The notes below the pieces were generated by a model. The model had not been told where the DNA came from, made no database searches, and saw only the letters and a list, made by a program, of their open reading frames with translations. The translations under genes and the position numbers were made by a program. Of a stretch of 5,980 nucleotides of DNA, positions 1-5,756 are shown in pieces. This DNA is from BM524 sp041554435 (GTDB taxonomy: Bacteria; Bacteroidota; Bacteroidia; Bacteroidales; F082). The stretch lies in the NCBI GenBank assembly GCA_041554435.1, contig JBFFLX010000200.1, positions 1 to 5,980 on the forward strand, written 5' to 3'. How positions within the stretch are numbered: the first letter of the stretch is position 1; every line of letters begins with the position of its first letter.

Positions 1-21
1 ATACTCACCGGGCTATTGACA

Positions 22-94
22 TTTATCCGCCTATCGGCGGAATAGTTTTCTTTTTATAAATCCTAATCTCCATTTCCGCCGGTAGGCGGATAAA
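22..94. repeat. Pair of GC-rich palindromes in inverted orientation
   Basis: Two short palindromes, TCCGCC-TATC-GGCGGA (26-41) and TCCGCC-GGTA-GGCGGA (75-90), are inverted copies of each other. With their flanks, bases 22-42 are the reverse complement of 74-94 at 20 of 21 positions, around a 31-base AT-rich spacer. The one difference (T34 against G82) would be a U-G wobble in a plus-strand RNA but an A-C mismatch in a minus-strand RNA, so a plus-strand transcript could form an unbroken 21-bp stem. The GC-rich arms stand out from the AT-rich surroundings. They resemble short dispersed intergenic palindromes of bacterial genomes, but a family cannot be confirmed from one locus. No coding sequence is visible here. 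Confidence 0.75.
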
Positions 95-103
95 CATTAG
101 TAG

Positions 104-124
104 CCCCGGGATACATTCCCGGGG
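104..124. repeat. Perfect 7-bp inverted repeat
   Basis: CCCCGGG (104-110) and CCCGGGG (118-124) are perfect reverse complements around the 7-base loop ATACATT. This is the third palindrome of a cluster running from 22 to 162. No T-run follows on either strand, so it does not look like a rho-independent terminator. Its function is unknown. Confidence 0.7.
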
Positions 125-140
125 ATCAATAATTATCCAT

Positions 141-162
141 AAGCCCTTACCCTGAAGGGCTT
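141..162. repeat. Perfect 8-bp inverted repeat
   Basis: AAGCCCTT (141-148) and AAGGGCTT (155-162) pair perfectly around the 6-base loop ACCCTG. It is the last of the four palindromes left of the operon terminator. Neither strand has a clear T-run after the stem, so a stand-alone terminator is unlikely. It could be a backup structure at the 3' end of the minus-strand transcript or part of a dispersed repeat. Confidence 0.65.
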
Positions 163-211
163 AAATATACTTCTCGCTCAACAAAATTAATCTCCAAAGT
201 AAATAACAAAC

Positions 212-245
212 AAAAAAGCCTGCCGGATAATCCCGACAGGCTTTT
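212..245 (-). terminator. Rho-independent terminator of the purH-mre operon
   Basis: Bases 214-222 (AAAAGCCTG) pair with 237-245 (CAGGCTTTT), and 224-226 pair with 233-235, leaving a 6-base loop. The remaining pair, 223/236, is C-A on the plus strand but G-U in minus-strand RNA, so the stem is a continuous 13 bp only for a minus-strand transcript. Six T residues (complement of 212-217) lie at the 3' end on the minus strand, against four on the plus strand. The stem starts 21 bases after the stop codon of the lipoprotein gene. This is a strong intrinsic terminator for the five-gene minus-strand unit, with possible weak activity for plus-strand transcripts. Confidence 0.9.
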
Positions 246-266
246 CAATTTATATTTTACATTCTT

Positions 267-1403
267 TTATTCAGAATATATTTCTTCTAACTTATTTTGA
301 AGATCTTCTCCTCTAAGGTTCTTTTCAACAATAATTCCTTCGGGATTTAGTAAAAGATTATGAGGAATCGACTGCACTCCATATAATTTTCCTGCAGCTG
401 ACGACCAGTATTTCAAATCAGAAACATGTTTCCATGTGAGGTTGTCTTTTTCAATTGCTTCAACCCATTTGTCGTGATCTTTATCGAAGGAAACACCAAA
501 AACATCAAAACCTTTATCATGATATTTATTGTATGCTTCTACAACATTTGGATTTTCTGCTCTACAAGGTCCGCACCATGAAGCCCAAAAGTCAACAAGT
601 ACGTAATTATTATTAAGTACCGAAGAAAGTGCTATGGGATTTCCATCAGGATCGTTTAAAGTAAAGTCGACAAACTTTTGGCCAACAGCCACCTTTTTCA
701 GTGTATTTACCCTATCGGTAAGATAGATAACATAATATGAATTTGCAATTTTATCTGAGAAATTAGAAACTACCTTATCAAGGGCATCCAATTCAAATAA
801 ATATGAATTACTCATAATAATAAACGGAGAAACAACCGATTCGTTATTACTCATAGCATAGTTAAGCATACTTTGAGTTTTTTGCTCCATTATGCTATCG
901 TATTCATTTTCAATGTTTACCAACTCATCTTCATTGCCATCTGCCTTTGCCTGCTGATATCTTTGCCCCAGCAAAGAAGCCTGCTCATCGAAGGTTGAGA
1001 GAGCGTCCATGAAAGATGAATATTCGTCCTGTGTTTTTGAACCCTCAACAGAAAAATCTCTCATATTATCTATGCTTGAAGTGAGAGTAATTTCGCCTTG
1101 CTCAATAAATAATGGAATATATCCTTTTCCGTCTTTAATAGTTAAATAAAAGGATTCGGGAAGATCGATAGTTCCTTCGAAAACTCCTTTATCAGCAACA
1201 AAATTAGTTGAATCTATTTTTACCCATTCCCCATCGCGTCGTTGCTGTAAATAAACCATATTATCTCCTAAGCCAACAATTGTTGTGTCTAACTTAAAAT
1301 TTGGTTTTTCTTCTTGCTGGCATGAAATAGCTATTATACCCAGCAGTATACCTAAAAATAATGATGAAATTTTATACATATAAGATTGATTTTTTGCAAA
1401 CAT
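267..1403 (-). CDS. Thioredoxin-like (TlpA/ResA-type) lipoprotein with DUF4369-like N-terminal region
   Basis: This 378-residue lipoprotein probably acts as a thiol-disulfide oxidoreductase in the cell envelope. A signal peptide with hydrophobic core at about 12-27 ends in the lipobox AISC, with Cys28 as the acylated residue. Residues about 35-120 are beta-rich and resemble the DUF4369 region found in Bacteroidetes thioredoxin-like proteins. Residues 125-235 are a charged, mostly helical linker. The C-terminal thioredoxin fold (about 238-378) carries the WCGPC active site (Cys277 and Cys280) and the expected cis-proline (SIP, Pro347), so it looks catalytically intact. The start is uncertain: Met9 gives a more typical short signal peptide (MYKISSLF...) and no ribosome binding site separates the two. 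The gene begins 26 bases after mreD and ends just before the operon terminator, so it is probably the last cistron. The substrate is unknown. Partner proteins that re-reduce it are not in the window. Confidence 0.88.
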   Translation of the reverse strand: MFAKNQSYMYKISSLFLGILLGIIAISCQQEEKPNFKLDTTIVGLGDNMVYLQQRRDGEWVKIDSTNFVADKGVFEGTIDLPESFYLTIKDGKGYIPLFIEQGEITLTSSIDNMRDFSVEGSKTQDEYSSFMDALSTFDEQASLLGQRYQQAKADGNEDELVNIENEYDSIMEQKTQSMLNYAMSNNESVVSPFIIMSNSYLFELDALDKVVSNFSDKIANSYYVIYLTDRVNTLKKVAVGQKFVDFTLNDPDGNPIALSSVLNNNYVLVDFWASWCGPCRAENPNVVEAYNKYHDKGFDVFGVSFDKDHDKWVEAIEKDNLTWKHVSDLKYWSSAAGKLYGVQSIPHNLLLNPEGIIVEKNLRGEDLQNKLEEIYSE

Positions 1404-1429
1404 AATTAAAATATATTTTATAATTCATA

Positions 1430-1948
1430 CTATTTGTTTCTGGTAAACAGAAAGATATAGATGTATATTAATGTTATAGACAGCAAACTTGTTAAAAATG
1501 TTGTTTTAAGGACGTCGAAAAATCTGCTGAAATTCAGGGTTTCGATTAAGAATAATGAAAAGTGATGTATAAATACCAAAACAATTACATAACGCAGAAA
1601 TCCACCAAATCCGAGTTTCTTTATCCCGGGTTCTTCATTTTGAGTGTATTCAATTTTTCCGAAAAAGCCACTTATTAAAGCAGGGCGGACAAATGCCATT
1701 AGCACTGTTGCTGAAGTATGAAGACCGGGAGTATCACCAAAAATGTCAATTGTTAATCCTGTGGCGAAAGCCAGAAGAAGAAGCAGGAGTTTGTTTGTTT
1801 GAAAGGGAAGTATGATGATAAAAAGTATGTAAATAAAAGGTGTTAAGTAACCAAATAAGTTCATTTGGTTTAAGATAAATATCTGTATTGCAACCAGAAA
1901 CAAAAAACGGACGATATTTTTTATAATTATATTATTCATTATCTGCAT
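1430..1948 (-). CDS. mreD: Rod shape-determining protein MreD
   Basis: MreD is the small integral membrane partner of MreB and MreC in the elongasome that organises lateral peptidoglycan synthesis. The 172-residue product is very hydrophobic, with five or six likely membrane segments (about 9-27, 31-50, 53-70, 77-95, 117-138 and 148-168). The stretch at residues 64-89 (GLTIDIFGDTPGLH, then an AFVRP ending) matches the characteristic conserved segment of Bacteroidetes MreD proteins. The reading frame overlaps the end of mreC. The first ATG (1948) gives a 17-base overlap, and the second ATG (1939, protein starting MNNIIIK) gives an 8-base overlap and is an equally plausible start. The overlap implies translational coupling to mreC. 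Length is normal for the family. Identification rests on this motif, the topology and the position after mreC. Confidence 0.92.
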   Translation of the reverse strand: MQIMNNIIIKNIVRFLFLVAIQIFILNQMNLFGYLTPFIYILFIIILPFQTNKLLLLLLAFATGLTIDIFGDTPGLHTSATVLMAFVRPALISGFFGKIEYTQNEEPGIKKLGFGGFLRYVIVLVFIHHFSLFLIETLNFSRFFDVLKTTFLTSLLSITLIYIYIFLFTRNK

Positions 1949-2747
1949 TAATTATTAATGAATCTAATTCCGGTTTCATAAGGTTTTTAATGATATTTAC
2001 ATAATGCAAATTATTAAAATCCACATAAAATTTAATTTTTGCTTTACTCAGGTCCTTATCCTCTCTTTGGTTGTGTTCGACAACGGTACCCAAAAACAGC
2101 CCTTTGGGGAAAATTATCGAATTTCCACTACTTATAATAGTGTCGCCTTCTGAAAGTTGTAAATGGGATGGTATATCATTAATTTCTCCGTACAAATAAT
2201 TATCTCCGGGCCATGAAACACTAACAAGTTGACCATTACTTTTTATCATGGCACTGAAGTTTGCATTTTTACTCAATGCCGACATTATTGTTGAATAATG
2301 ATTTGACACTCCAATAACTATTCCTACCACACCATTATCACTTATAACGCCCATTTCCTTTTCAATACCATGAATTTTACCCTTGTCGACAATAATTCTG
2401 TTGGTTTGCATATTTGTTGTACTGCTGATAACCCGGGCAGGAATATATTTATAAAGCGTATCGATAAAAATTGCGGATGTATCTGTTTTCAAAAATGCAT
2501 TTTCCAGTTGATTTCTCAAATATGCGTTTTCATTTAACAGTTTCTTATTCTCTTTTTTCAGATAAAAATAGTCGGAAATATTTGAATAAACATCCAATAC
2601 GCTCCCGCTAACATCATTTACAAGATTAAACCTGAGTGAACGGTGATATGAATAAGAAGTAGAAAGCATGCTTAAAGCAATGATTTCCAACACTAAAAAA
2701 AGACTAAAAAACCGATTATTCCATAAAAAGATGAACAGATTCCGCAT
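1932..2747 (-). CDS. mreC: Rod shape-determining protein MreC
   Basis: MreC is a bitopic inner-membrane protein with a periplasmic domain that links cytoplasmic MreB filaments to the wall-synthesis enzymes. The 271-residue product has a short cytoplasmic N-terminus, one membrane segment (about 12-30) and a coiled-coil stretch (about 60-86, LKKENKKLLNENAYLRNQLE) used for dimerisation in the family. Two beta-barrel subdomains follow. Conserved features visible are the ARVIS...NRIIVDKG segment (104-123), the NGVVG turn (138-142) and the GDTIISSGNS...FPKGLFLGTV motif (201-222). Length is ordinary. It begins 18 bases after mreB with no Shine-Dalgarno sequence, and its last codons overlap mreD, so it is translated from the same mRNA as both neighbours. 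Confidence 0.95.
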   Translation of the reverse strand: MRNLFIFLWNNRFFSLFLVLEIIALSMLSTSYSYHRSLRFNLVNDVSGSVLDVYSNISDYFYLKKENKKLLNENAYLRNQLENAFLKTDTSAIFIDTLYKYIPARVISSTTNMQTNRIIVDKGKIHGIEKEMGVISDNGVVGIVIGVSNHYSTIMSALSKNANFSAMIKSNGQLVSVSWPGDNYLYGEINDIPSHLQLSEGDTIISSGNSIIFPKGLFLGTVVEHNQREDKDLSKAKIKFYVDFNNLHYVNIIKNLMKPELDSLIINADNE

Positions 2748-2765
2748 CGGTTTTCAAAGTATTAT

Positions 2766-3788
2766 TTATTTGATTAAGAAAGTAAATTTATCGAAATTTT
2801 TAAGAGCAATACCGGTACCACGGGCAACGGCTCTCAAAGGATCTTCTGCCACATGAACAGATAGTTTTGTTTTTAAATGCAGCCTTTTGTCGAGACCTCT
2901 GAGCATAGAACCTCCTCCGGCAAGATAAATACCGGTACGATAAATATCGGCTGAAAGTTCAGGTGGAGTATTTTCCAGCGCATTAAGAACTGCTGCTTCA
3001 ATTTTAGAAATCGACTTATCAAGACATTGAGCAATTTCTTTATAATTAACTTTTATACCTTTGGGAATTCCGGTAAGCATATCTCTACCAAGAACCTCAT
3101 ATTCATCAGGTGGATTTTCCAACTCATCGATGGCGGCACCAACTTCAATTTTAATTCTCTCGGCAGTTCTTTCACCAATATTTATATTGTGCTCCTTACG
3201 CATATATTCCTCAATATCAGCATTAAAATCATCGCCGGCAATACGTATGGAAGTATTATTTACAATACCTCCCAAAGCAATAACGGCAATTTCACTTGTT
3301 CCGCCACCTATGTCAACTATCATATTTCCTGTAGGTTCCAAAACATCAATTCCAATACCAATTGCAGCGGCCATAGGCTCGTGGATAAGGCGTATTTCCT
3401 TTGCGCCTGCCTGTTCGGCAGAATCTTTTACGGCTCTTTCTTCAACACCTGTAATACCCGAAGGAATACAAATAACCATTTTTAATGCCGGAGGGAAAAA
3501 AGTACTTTTTATTCCAATCATTTTAATCATCTCACGAATCATAAATTCTGCCGACTGGAAATCAGCAATTACACCATCGCGCAAAGGCCTGATAGTTTTT
3601 ATGTTTTCATGGGTTTTCCCATGCATCATTTGTGCTTTTTTTCCGATTGCAATAATTTTGCCTGTATTTCTTTCAAGGGCAACTATCGAGGGTTCATCTA
3701 CAACAACCTTGTCGTTATAAATAATAATTGTGTTGGCCGTTCCAAGGTCAATCGCTATTTCCTTACTTAAAAATGAAAATAATCCCAT
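2766..3788 (-). CDS. mreB: Rod shape-determining protein MreB (bacterial actin)
   Basis: MreB is the actin-like ATPase that polymerises on the inner face of the membrane and orients lateral cell-wall synthesis. The 340-residue product shows all expected actin-fold motifs. Phosphate-1 is DLGTANT (14-20), followed by DEPSIVAL (31-38). The HEPMAAAIG segment (136-144) contains the catalytic-type Glu137. Phosphate-2 is DIGGGTSEIA (159-168) and the adenosine-binding motif is GIYLAGGGSMLRGL (286-299). Length and the N-terminus MGLFSF are typical of Bacteroidetes MreB, which supports the chosen start. It is separated from purH by 109 bases holding a possible promoter and two small stem-loops, so it may be transcribed both from purH and on its own. 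Long open frames on the opposite strand are by-products of its coding sequence. Confidence 0.98.
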   Translation of the reverse strand: MGLFSFLSKEIAIDLGTANTIIIYNDKVVVDEPSIVALERNTGKIIAIGKKAQMMHGKTHENIKTIRPLRDGVIADFQSAEFMIREMIKMIGIKSTFFPPALKMVICIPSGITGVEERAVKDSAEQAGAKEIRLIHEPMAAAIGIGIDVLEPTGNMIVDIGGGTSEIAVIALGGIVNNTSIRIAGDDFNADIEEYMRKEHNINIGERTAERIKIEVGAAIDELENPPDEYEVLGRDMLTGIPKGIKVNYKEIAQCLDKSISKIEAAVLNALENTPPELSADIYRTGIYLAGGGSMLRGLDKRLHLKTKLSVHVAEDPLRAVARGTGIALKNFDKFTFLIK

Positions 3789-3797
3789 ATGTAGCTT

Positions 3798-3852
3798 GCA
3801 GTTTTACTGCTATTTAATTGTGAATTAATAAATATCTTCTCAAATGAGAAGA
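3798..3852 (-). other. Two stem-loops in the mreB leader
   Basis: Bases 3835-3841 (TCTTCTC) pair perfectly with 3846-3852 (GAGAAGA) around a 4-base loop. Bases 3798-3802 (GCAGT) pair with 3806-3810 (ACTGC) around TTT. In minus-strand RNA the first lies in the middle of the purH-mreB gap and is followed by a T-rich but interrupted tract, so it is at best a weak terminator. The second sits about 10 bases before the mreB start codon, where it could affect ribosome access. Both stems are short and may be incidental. Confidence 0.35.
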
Positions 3853-3883
3853 ATGCTCGATAAAAAAAATCAAACCGAACCTA

Positions 3884-3891
3884 CAAATATA
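3884..3891 (-). promoter_or_regulatory. Candidate -7 box of an internal mreB promoter
   Basis: The minus strand reads TATATTTG here, an exact match to the Bacteroidetes -7 consensus TAnnTTTG, 6 bases after the purH stop codon. Transcription would begin about 6 bases further on and give a leader of roughly 90 bases before mreB. No clear -33 TTG lies at the usual 17-23 base spacing, only a weak TTCG, so this is tentative. Confidence 0.35.
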
Positions 3892-3897
3892 AACAAA

Positions 3898-5415
3898 TCA
3901 ATGTTTGAAATGACGAATTCCTGTAAACACCATACTAATTCCGTTTTCGTTGCAATATTCTATGGAATCGTTGTCGCGAATGGAGCCTCCCGGCTGAATA
4001 ACAGCCTTTATTCCTGCCTTATGAGCAATTTCCACTGAGTCGGCGAAGGGGAAGAAAGCATCGGAAGCCATAACTGCACCTTCTAGTGGCAATTCGAAGT
4101 TTTTTGCCTTTTCTATTGCTTGCTTCAGAGCATCAACTCTGGATGTTTGTCCTGTTCCCGAGCCTACCAACTGTTTGTTTTTTGCCAAAACTATGGTGTT
4201 CGATTTAGTATGTTTTACCAGTTTGTTTGCAAATAAAAGATCTTCTATTTCAGCACTATTTGGCTTATTTTTAGTAGCTTGTTTTAAATTTGCAGTAGTT
4301 TCTGTTTTTAAATCTTTATCCTGAACTAAAACACCGTTTAATGCCGAGCGGAATTGTTTGTTTCCAAAATCGTAGGATATTTTCTCCAGGATTATTCTGT
4401 TCTTCTTAGTTTTTAATACTTCCAGAGCATCTGCATCATAGGAAGGAGCAATAATTATTTCAAAGAATATTTTGTTTATTTCTTTGGCTGTAGCCAGATC
4501 GATATTTCTGTTAGTTGCTAAAACGCCTCCAAATGCCGAAACCGGATCGCCTGCTAAAGCATCATTCCATGCATCTAAAAGGCTATCTCTCGAAGCCAAA
4601 CCACATGCATTATTATGCTTGATAACAGCAAATGTTGTTTCTTCAAAATCGCTTATTAAGTTTATGGCCGCATCAAGATCCAGGAGGTTGTTATAAGAAA
4701 TGGCTTTGCCGTGAAGTTGTTTGAAAACCTCATCCATATTACCGTAAAAAATACCTTGCTGATGAGGATTCTCGCCATAGCGTAGAACATTGGGCTGCAT
4801 GGAACTGCTTTTGAAAGCATCAATACCACCGGTATTCATCCAGTTAAAAATCGCTGTATCGTAATGCGAACTTATATTAAAAGCCATGGAAGCAAAATGA
4901 CGGCGGTCGCTTAAATCAGTTTCGCCTTTTTTCTCTTCCAAAAGATTTAGTAAATCGCCATACATGGCAGATGATGAAACTGTTAATACATCTTTATGGT
5001 TTTTTGCTGCCGCACGAATTAGGCTAATTCCACCTATGTCGATCTTTTCAATAATTTCCGTTTCGTCACTGCTGTAAGCTATGGTTTCTTCAAAAGGATA
5101 CAAATCAACAATTACCAAATCGAATTGTGGAATTTTATATTCTTCCAACTGCTTTAAATCATCAGCATTTTCTCTGCGTGCCAAAATACCGCCAAAAACT
5201 TTCGGGTGAAGGGTTTTTACTCTTCCGCCCAAAATTGAAGGGTAAGAAGTTAACGATTCTATGGTTTTTGCTTCGAAATTGTTTTCGGTAATGTAATTAT
5301 AGGTTCCGCCGGTGGAATAAACTTCTATGTTCAATTCCTTTAATTTTTCCAAAACCTCTTTGAGTCCGTCTTTATAATATACTGAAATTAATGCTGTTGT
5401 GATTTTTTTTGCCAT
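3898..5415 (-). CDS. purH: Bifunctional AICAR transformylase / IMP cyclohydrolase PurH
   Basis: PurH catalyses the last two steps of de novo purine synthesis in the cytosol. It formylates AICAR with 10-formyltetrahydrofolate to FAICAR, then closes the ring to give IMP. The 505-residue protein has both domains. The N-terminal MGS-like IMP cyclohydrolase (about 1-195) carries STGGT (34-38) and the GGRVKTLHP motif (63-71). The C-terminal transformylase (about 205-505) has RYGENPHQ (212-219), the catalytic Lys266-His267 pair in VIKHNNACG, GSGTGQTSR (418-426), SDAFFPFAD (451-459) and the family ending VFTGIRHFKH. The sequence SVYYKDGL near the N-terminus is the usual Bacteroidetes version. Length is complete. 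The start follows an A-rich leader without a Shine-Dalgarno sequence. It is the first gene of the minus-strand unit, and its position before mreBCD is common in Bacteroidetes. Confidence 0.98.
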   Translation of the reverse strand: MAKKITTALISVYYKDGLKEVLEKLKELNIEVYSTGGTYNYITENNFEAKTIESLTSYPSILGGRVKTLHPKVFGGILARRENADDLKQLEEYKIPQFDLVIVDLYPFEETIAYSSDETEIIEKIDIGGISLIRAAAKNHKDVLTVSSSAMYGDLLNLLEEKKGETDLSDRRHFASMAFNISSHYDTAIFNWMNTGGIDAFKSSSMQPNVLRYGENPHQQGIFYGNMDEVFKQLHGKAISYNNLLDLDAAINLISDFEETTFAVIKHNNACGLASRDSLLDAWNDALAGDPVSAFGGVLATNRNIDLATAKEINKIFFEIIIAPSYDADALEVLKTKKNRIILEKISYDFGNKQFRSALNGVLVQDKDLKTETTANLKQATKNKPNSAEIEDLLFANKLVKHTKSNTIVLAKNKQLVGSGTGQTSRVDALKQAIEKAKNFELPLEGAVMASDAFFPFADSVEIAHKAGIKAVIQPGGSIRDNDSIEYCNENGISMVFTGIRHFKH

Positions 5416-5494
5416 GACGTTTAATGTTTTTACTGTTTATCCTTAATTTATTAAAAGGCTTTTGCAAAATAACAGGAATTAATTAAAACTTGTT

Positions 5495-5515
5495 ATATTT
5501 TATTGAATAAAATAT
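5495..5515. promoter_or_regulatory. 21-bp AT palindrome, possible operator
   Basis: The half-sites ATATTTTATT (5495-5504) and AATAAAATAT (5506-5515) are perfect inverted repeats around a single G at 5505. The palindrome lies 80 bases upstream of the purH start codon and overlaps the -33 element of a candidate plus-strand promoter, so a dimeric repressor bound here could act on either direction. On the purH side a degenerate -7 box (TTATTTTG on the minus strand, 5465-5472) lies just downstream. The base composition makes a chance palindrome less improbable than it looks. No regulator can be named. Confidence 0.4.
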
Positions 5516-5531
5516 CCCCTTTGTACATTTG
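5503..5531 (+). promoter_or_regulatory. Candidate plus-strand promoter TTG-N18-TACATTTG
   Basis: TTG at 5503-5505 and TACATTTG at 5524-5531 are separated by 18 bases, fitting the Bacteroidetes pattern TTG, 17-23 bases, TAnnTTTG. Transcription would start near 5538 and give a leader of about 220 bases before the RhuM-family gene, running through the inverted repeats at 5555-5670. In DNA this AT-rich a -7 match can arise by chance. It is the best promoter-like match I found on the plus strand of this intergenic region. Confidence 0.4.
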
Positions 5532-5554
5532 GGTTGAAAACAAACAAAAAGAAA

Positions 5555-5606
5555 CCAATTTTCATCAATTTTGCCCCGGCCCTTAAGAGTGATTCACGAA
5601 AATTGG
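5555..5606 (+). repeat. 9-bp inverted repeat overlapping the larger hairpin
   Basis: CCAATTTTC (5555-5563) is the exact reverse complement of GAAAATTGG (5598-5606), with 34 bases between. The right arm shares TTGG (5603-5606) with the left arm of the 14-bp inverted repeat that follows, so in RNA the two stems cannot both form completely. The shorter stem and long loop make it weaker than its competitor. Confidence 0.45.
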
Positions 5607-5654
5607 CTCTTTTTTTCACCCTTTAGGGATTAGGGGAAATAAAAAAAGAGCCAA
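5603..5654. repeat. Perfect 14-bp inverted repeat with GC-rich loop
   Basis: TTGGCTCTTTTTTT (5603-5616) and AAAAAAAGAGCCAA (5641-5654) are perfect reverse complements around a 24-base loop containing CCCTTTAGGG and TTAGGGG. Imperfect outer pairing continues: GTGA 5589-5592 with TCAC 5657-5660, and TTAAGA 5583-5588 with TCTTAA 5665-5670. The T-run is in the 5' arm and the A-run in the 3' arm on both strands, with no T-run after the stem, so this is not a standard intrinsic terminator. It may be a dispersed intergenic repeat, the remains of a small inverted-repeat element, or a leader structure for the downstream gene. Confidence 0.7.
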
Positions 5655-5756
5655 ACTCACATGGTCTTAAAAAATATTAATAATTATATCTTTTCTGAAT
5701 TTCAATAATTGTGAATGATAAGTTTATTGAGTATTTTCGTGATATGATAAAAAACA

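Noticed and set aside
22..162. CRISPR array
   Set aside because: The repeats are palindromes of three different sequences with irregular spacing and no direct-repeat/spacer pattern.
1407..1420. 14-bp palindrome TAAAATATATTTTA just before the lipoprotein gene
   Set aside because: It is pure A/T in a 26-base intergenic gap with no recognisable promoter around it, so it is readily explained by composition.
2668..2856. 62-codon plus-strand frame across the mreB/mreC junction
   Set aside because: It is antisense to the ends of two certain genes. The basic, lysine/arginine-rich product has no recognisable motif.
3027..3720. Two long plus-strand open frames (152 and 219 codons) opposite mreB
   Set aside because: They lie entirely antisense to the clearly recognisable mreB, show no recognisable domain and have low-complexity composition typical of shadow frames.
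3844..4038. 64-codon plus-strand frame across the purH 3' end
   Set aside because: It is antisense to purH and its downstream gap, with no conserved feature visible.
4472..4696. 74-codon plus-strand open frame opposite purH
   Set aside because: It overlaps the catalytic transformylase region of purH on the opposite strand and has no independent coding evidence.
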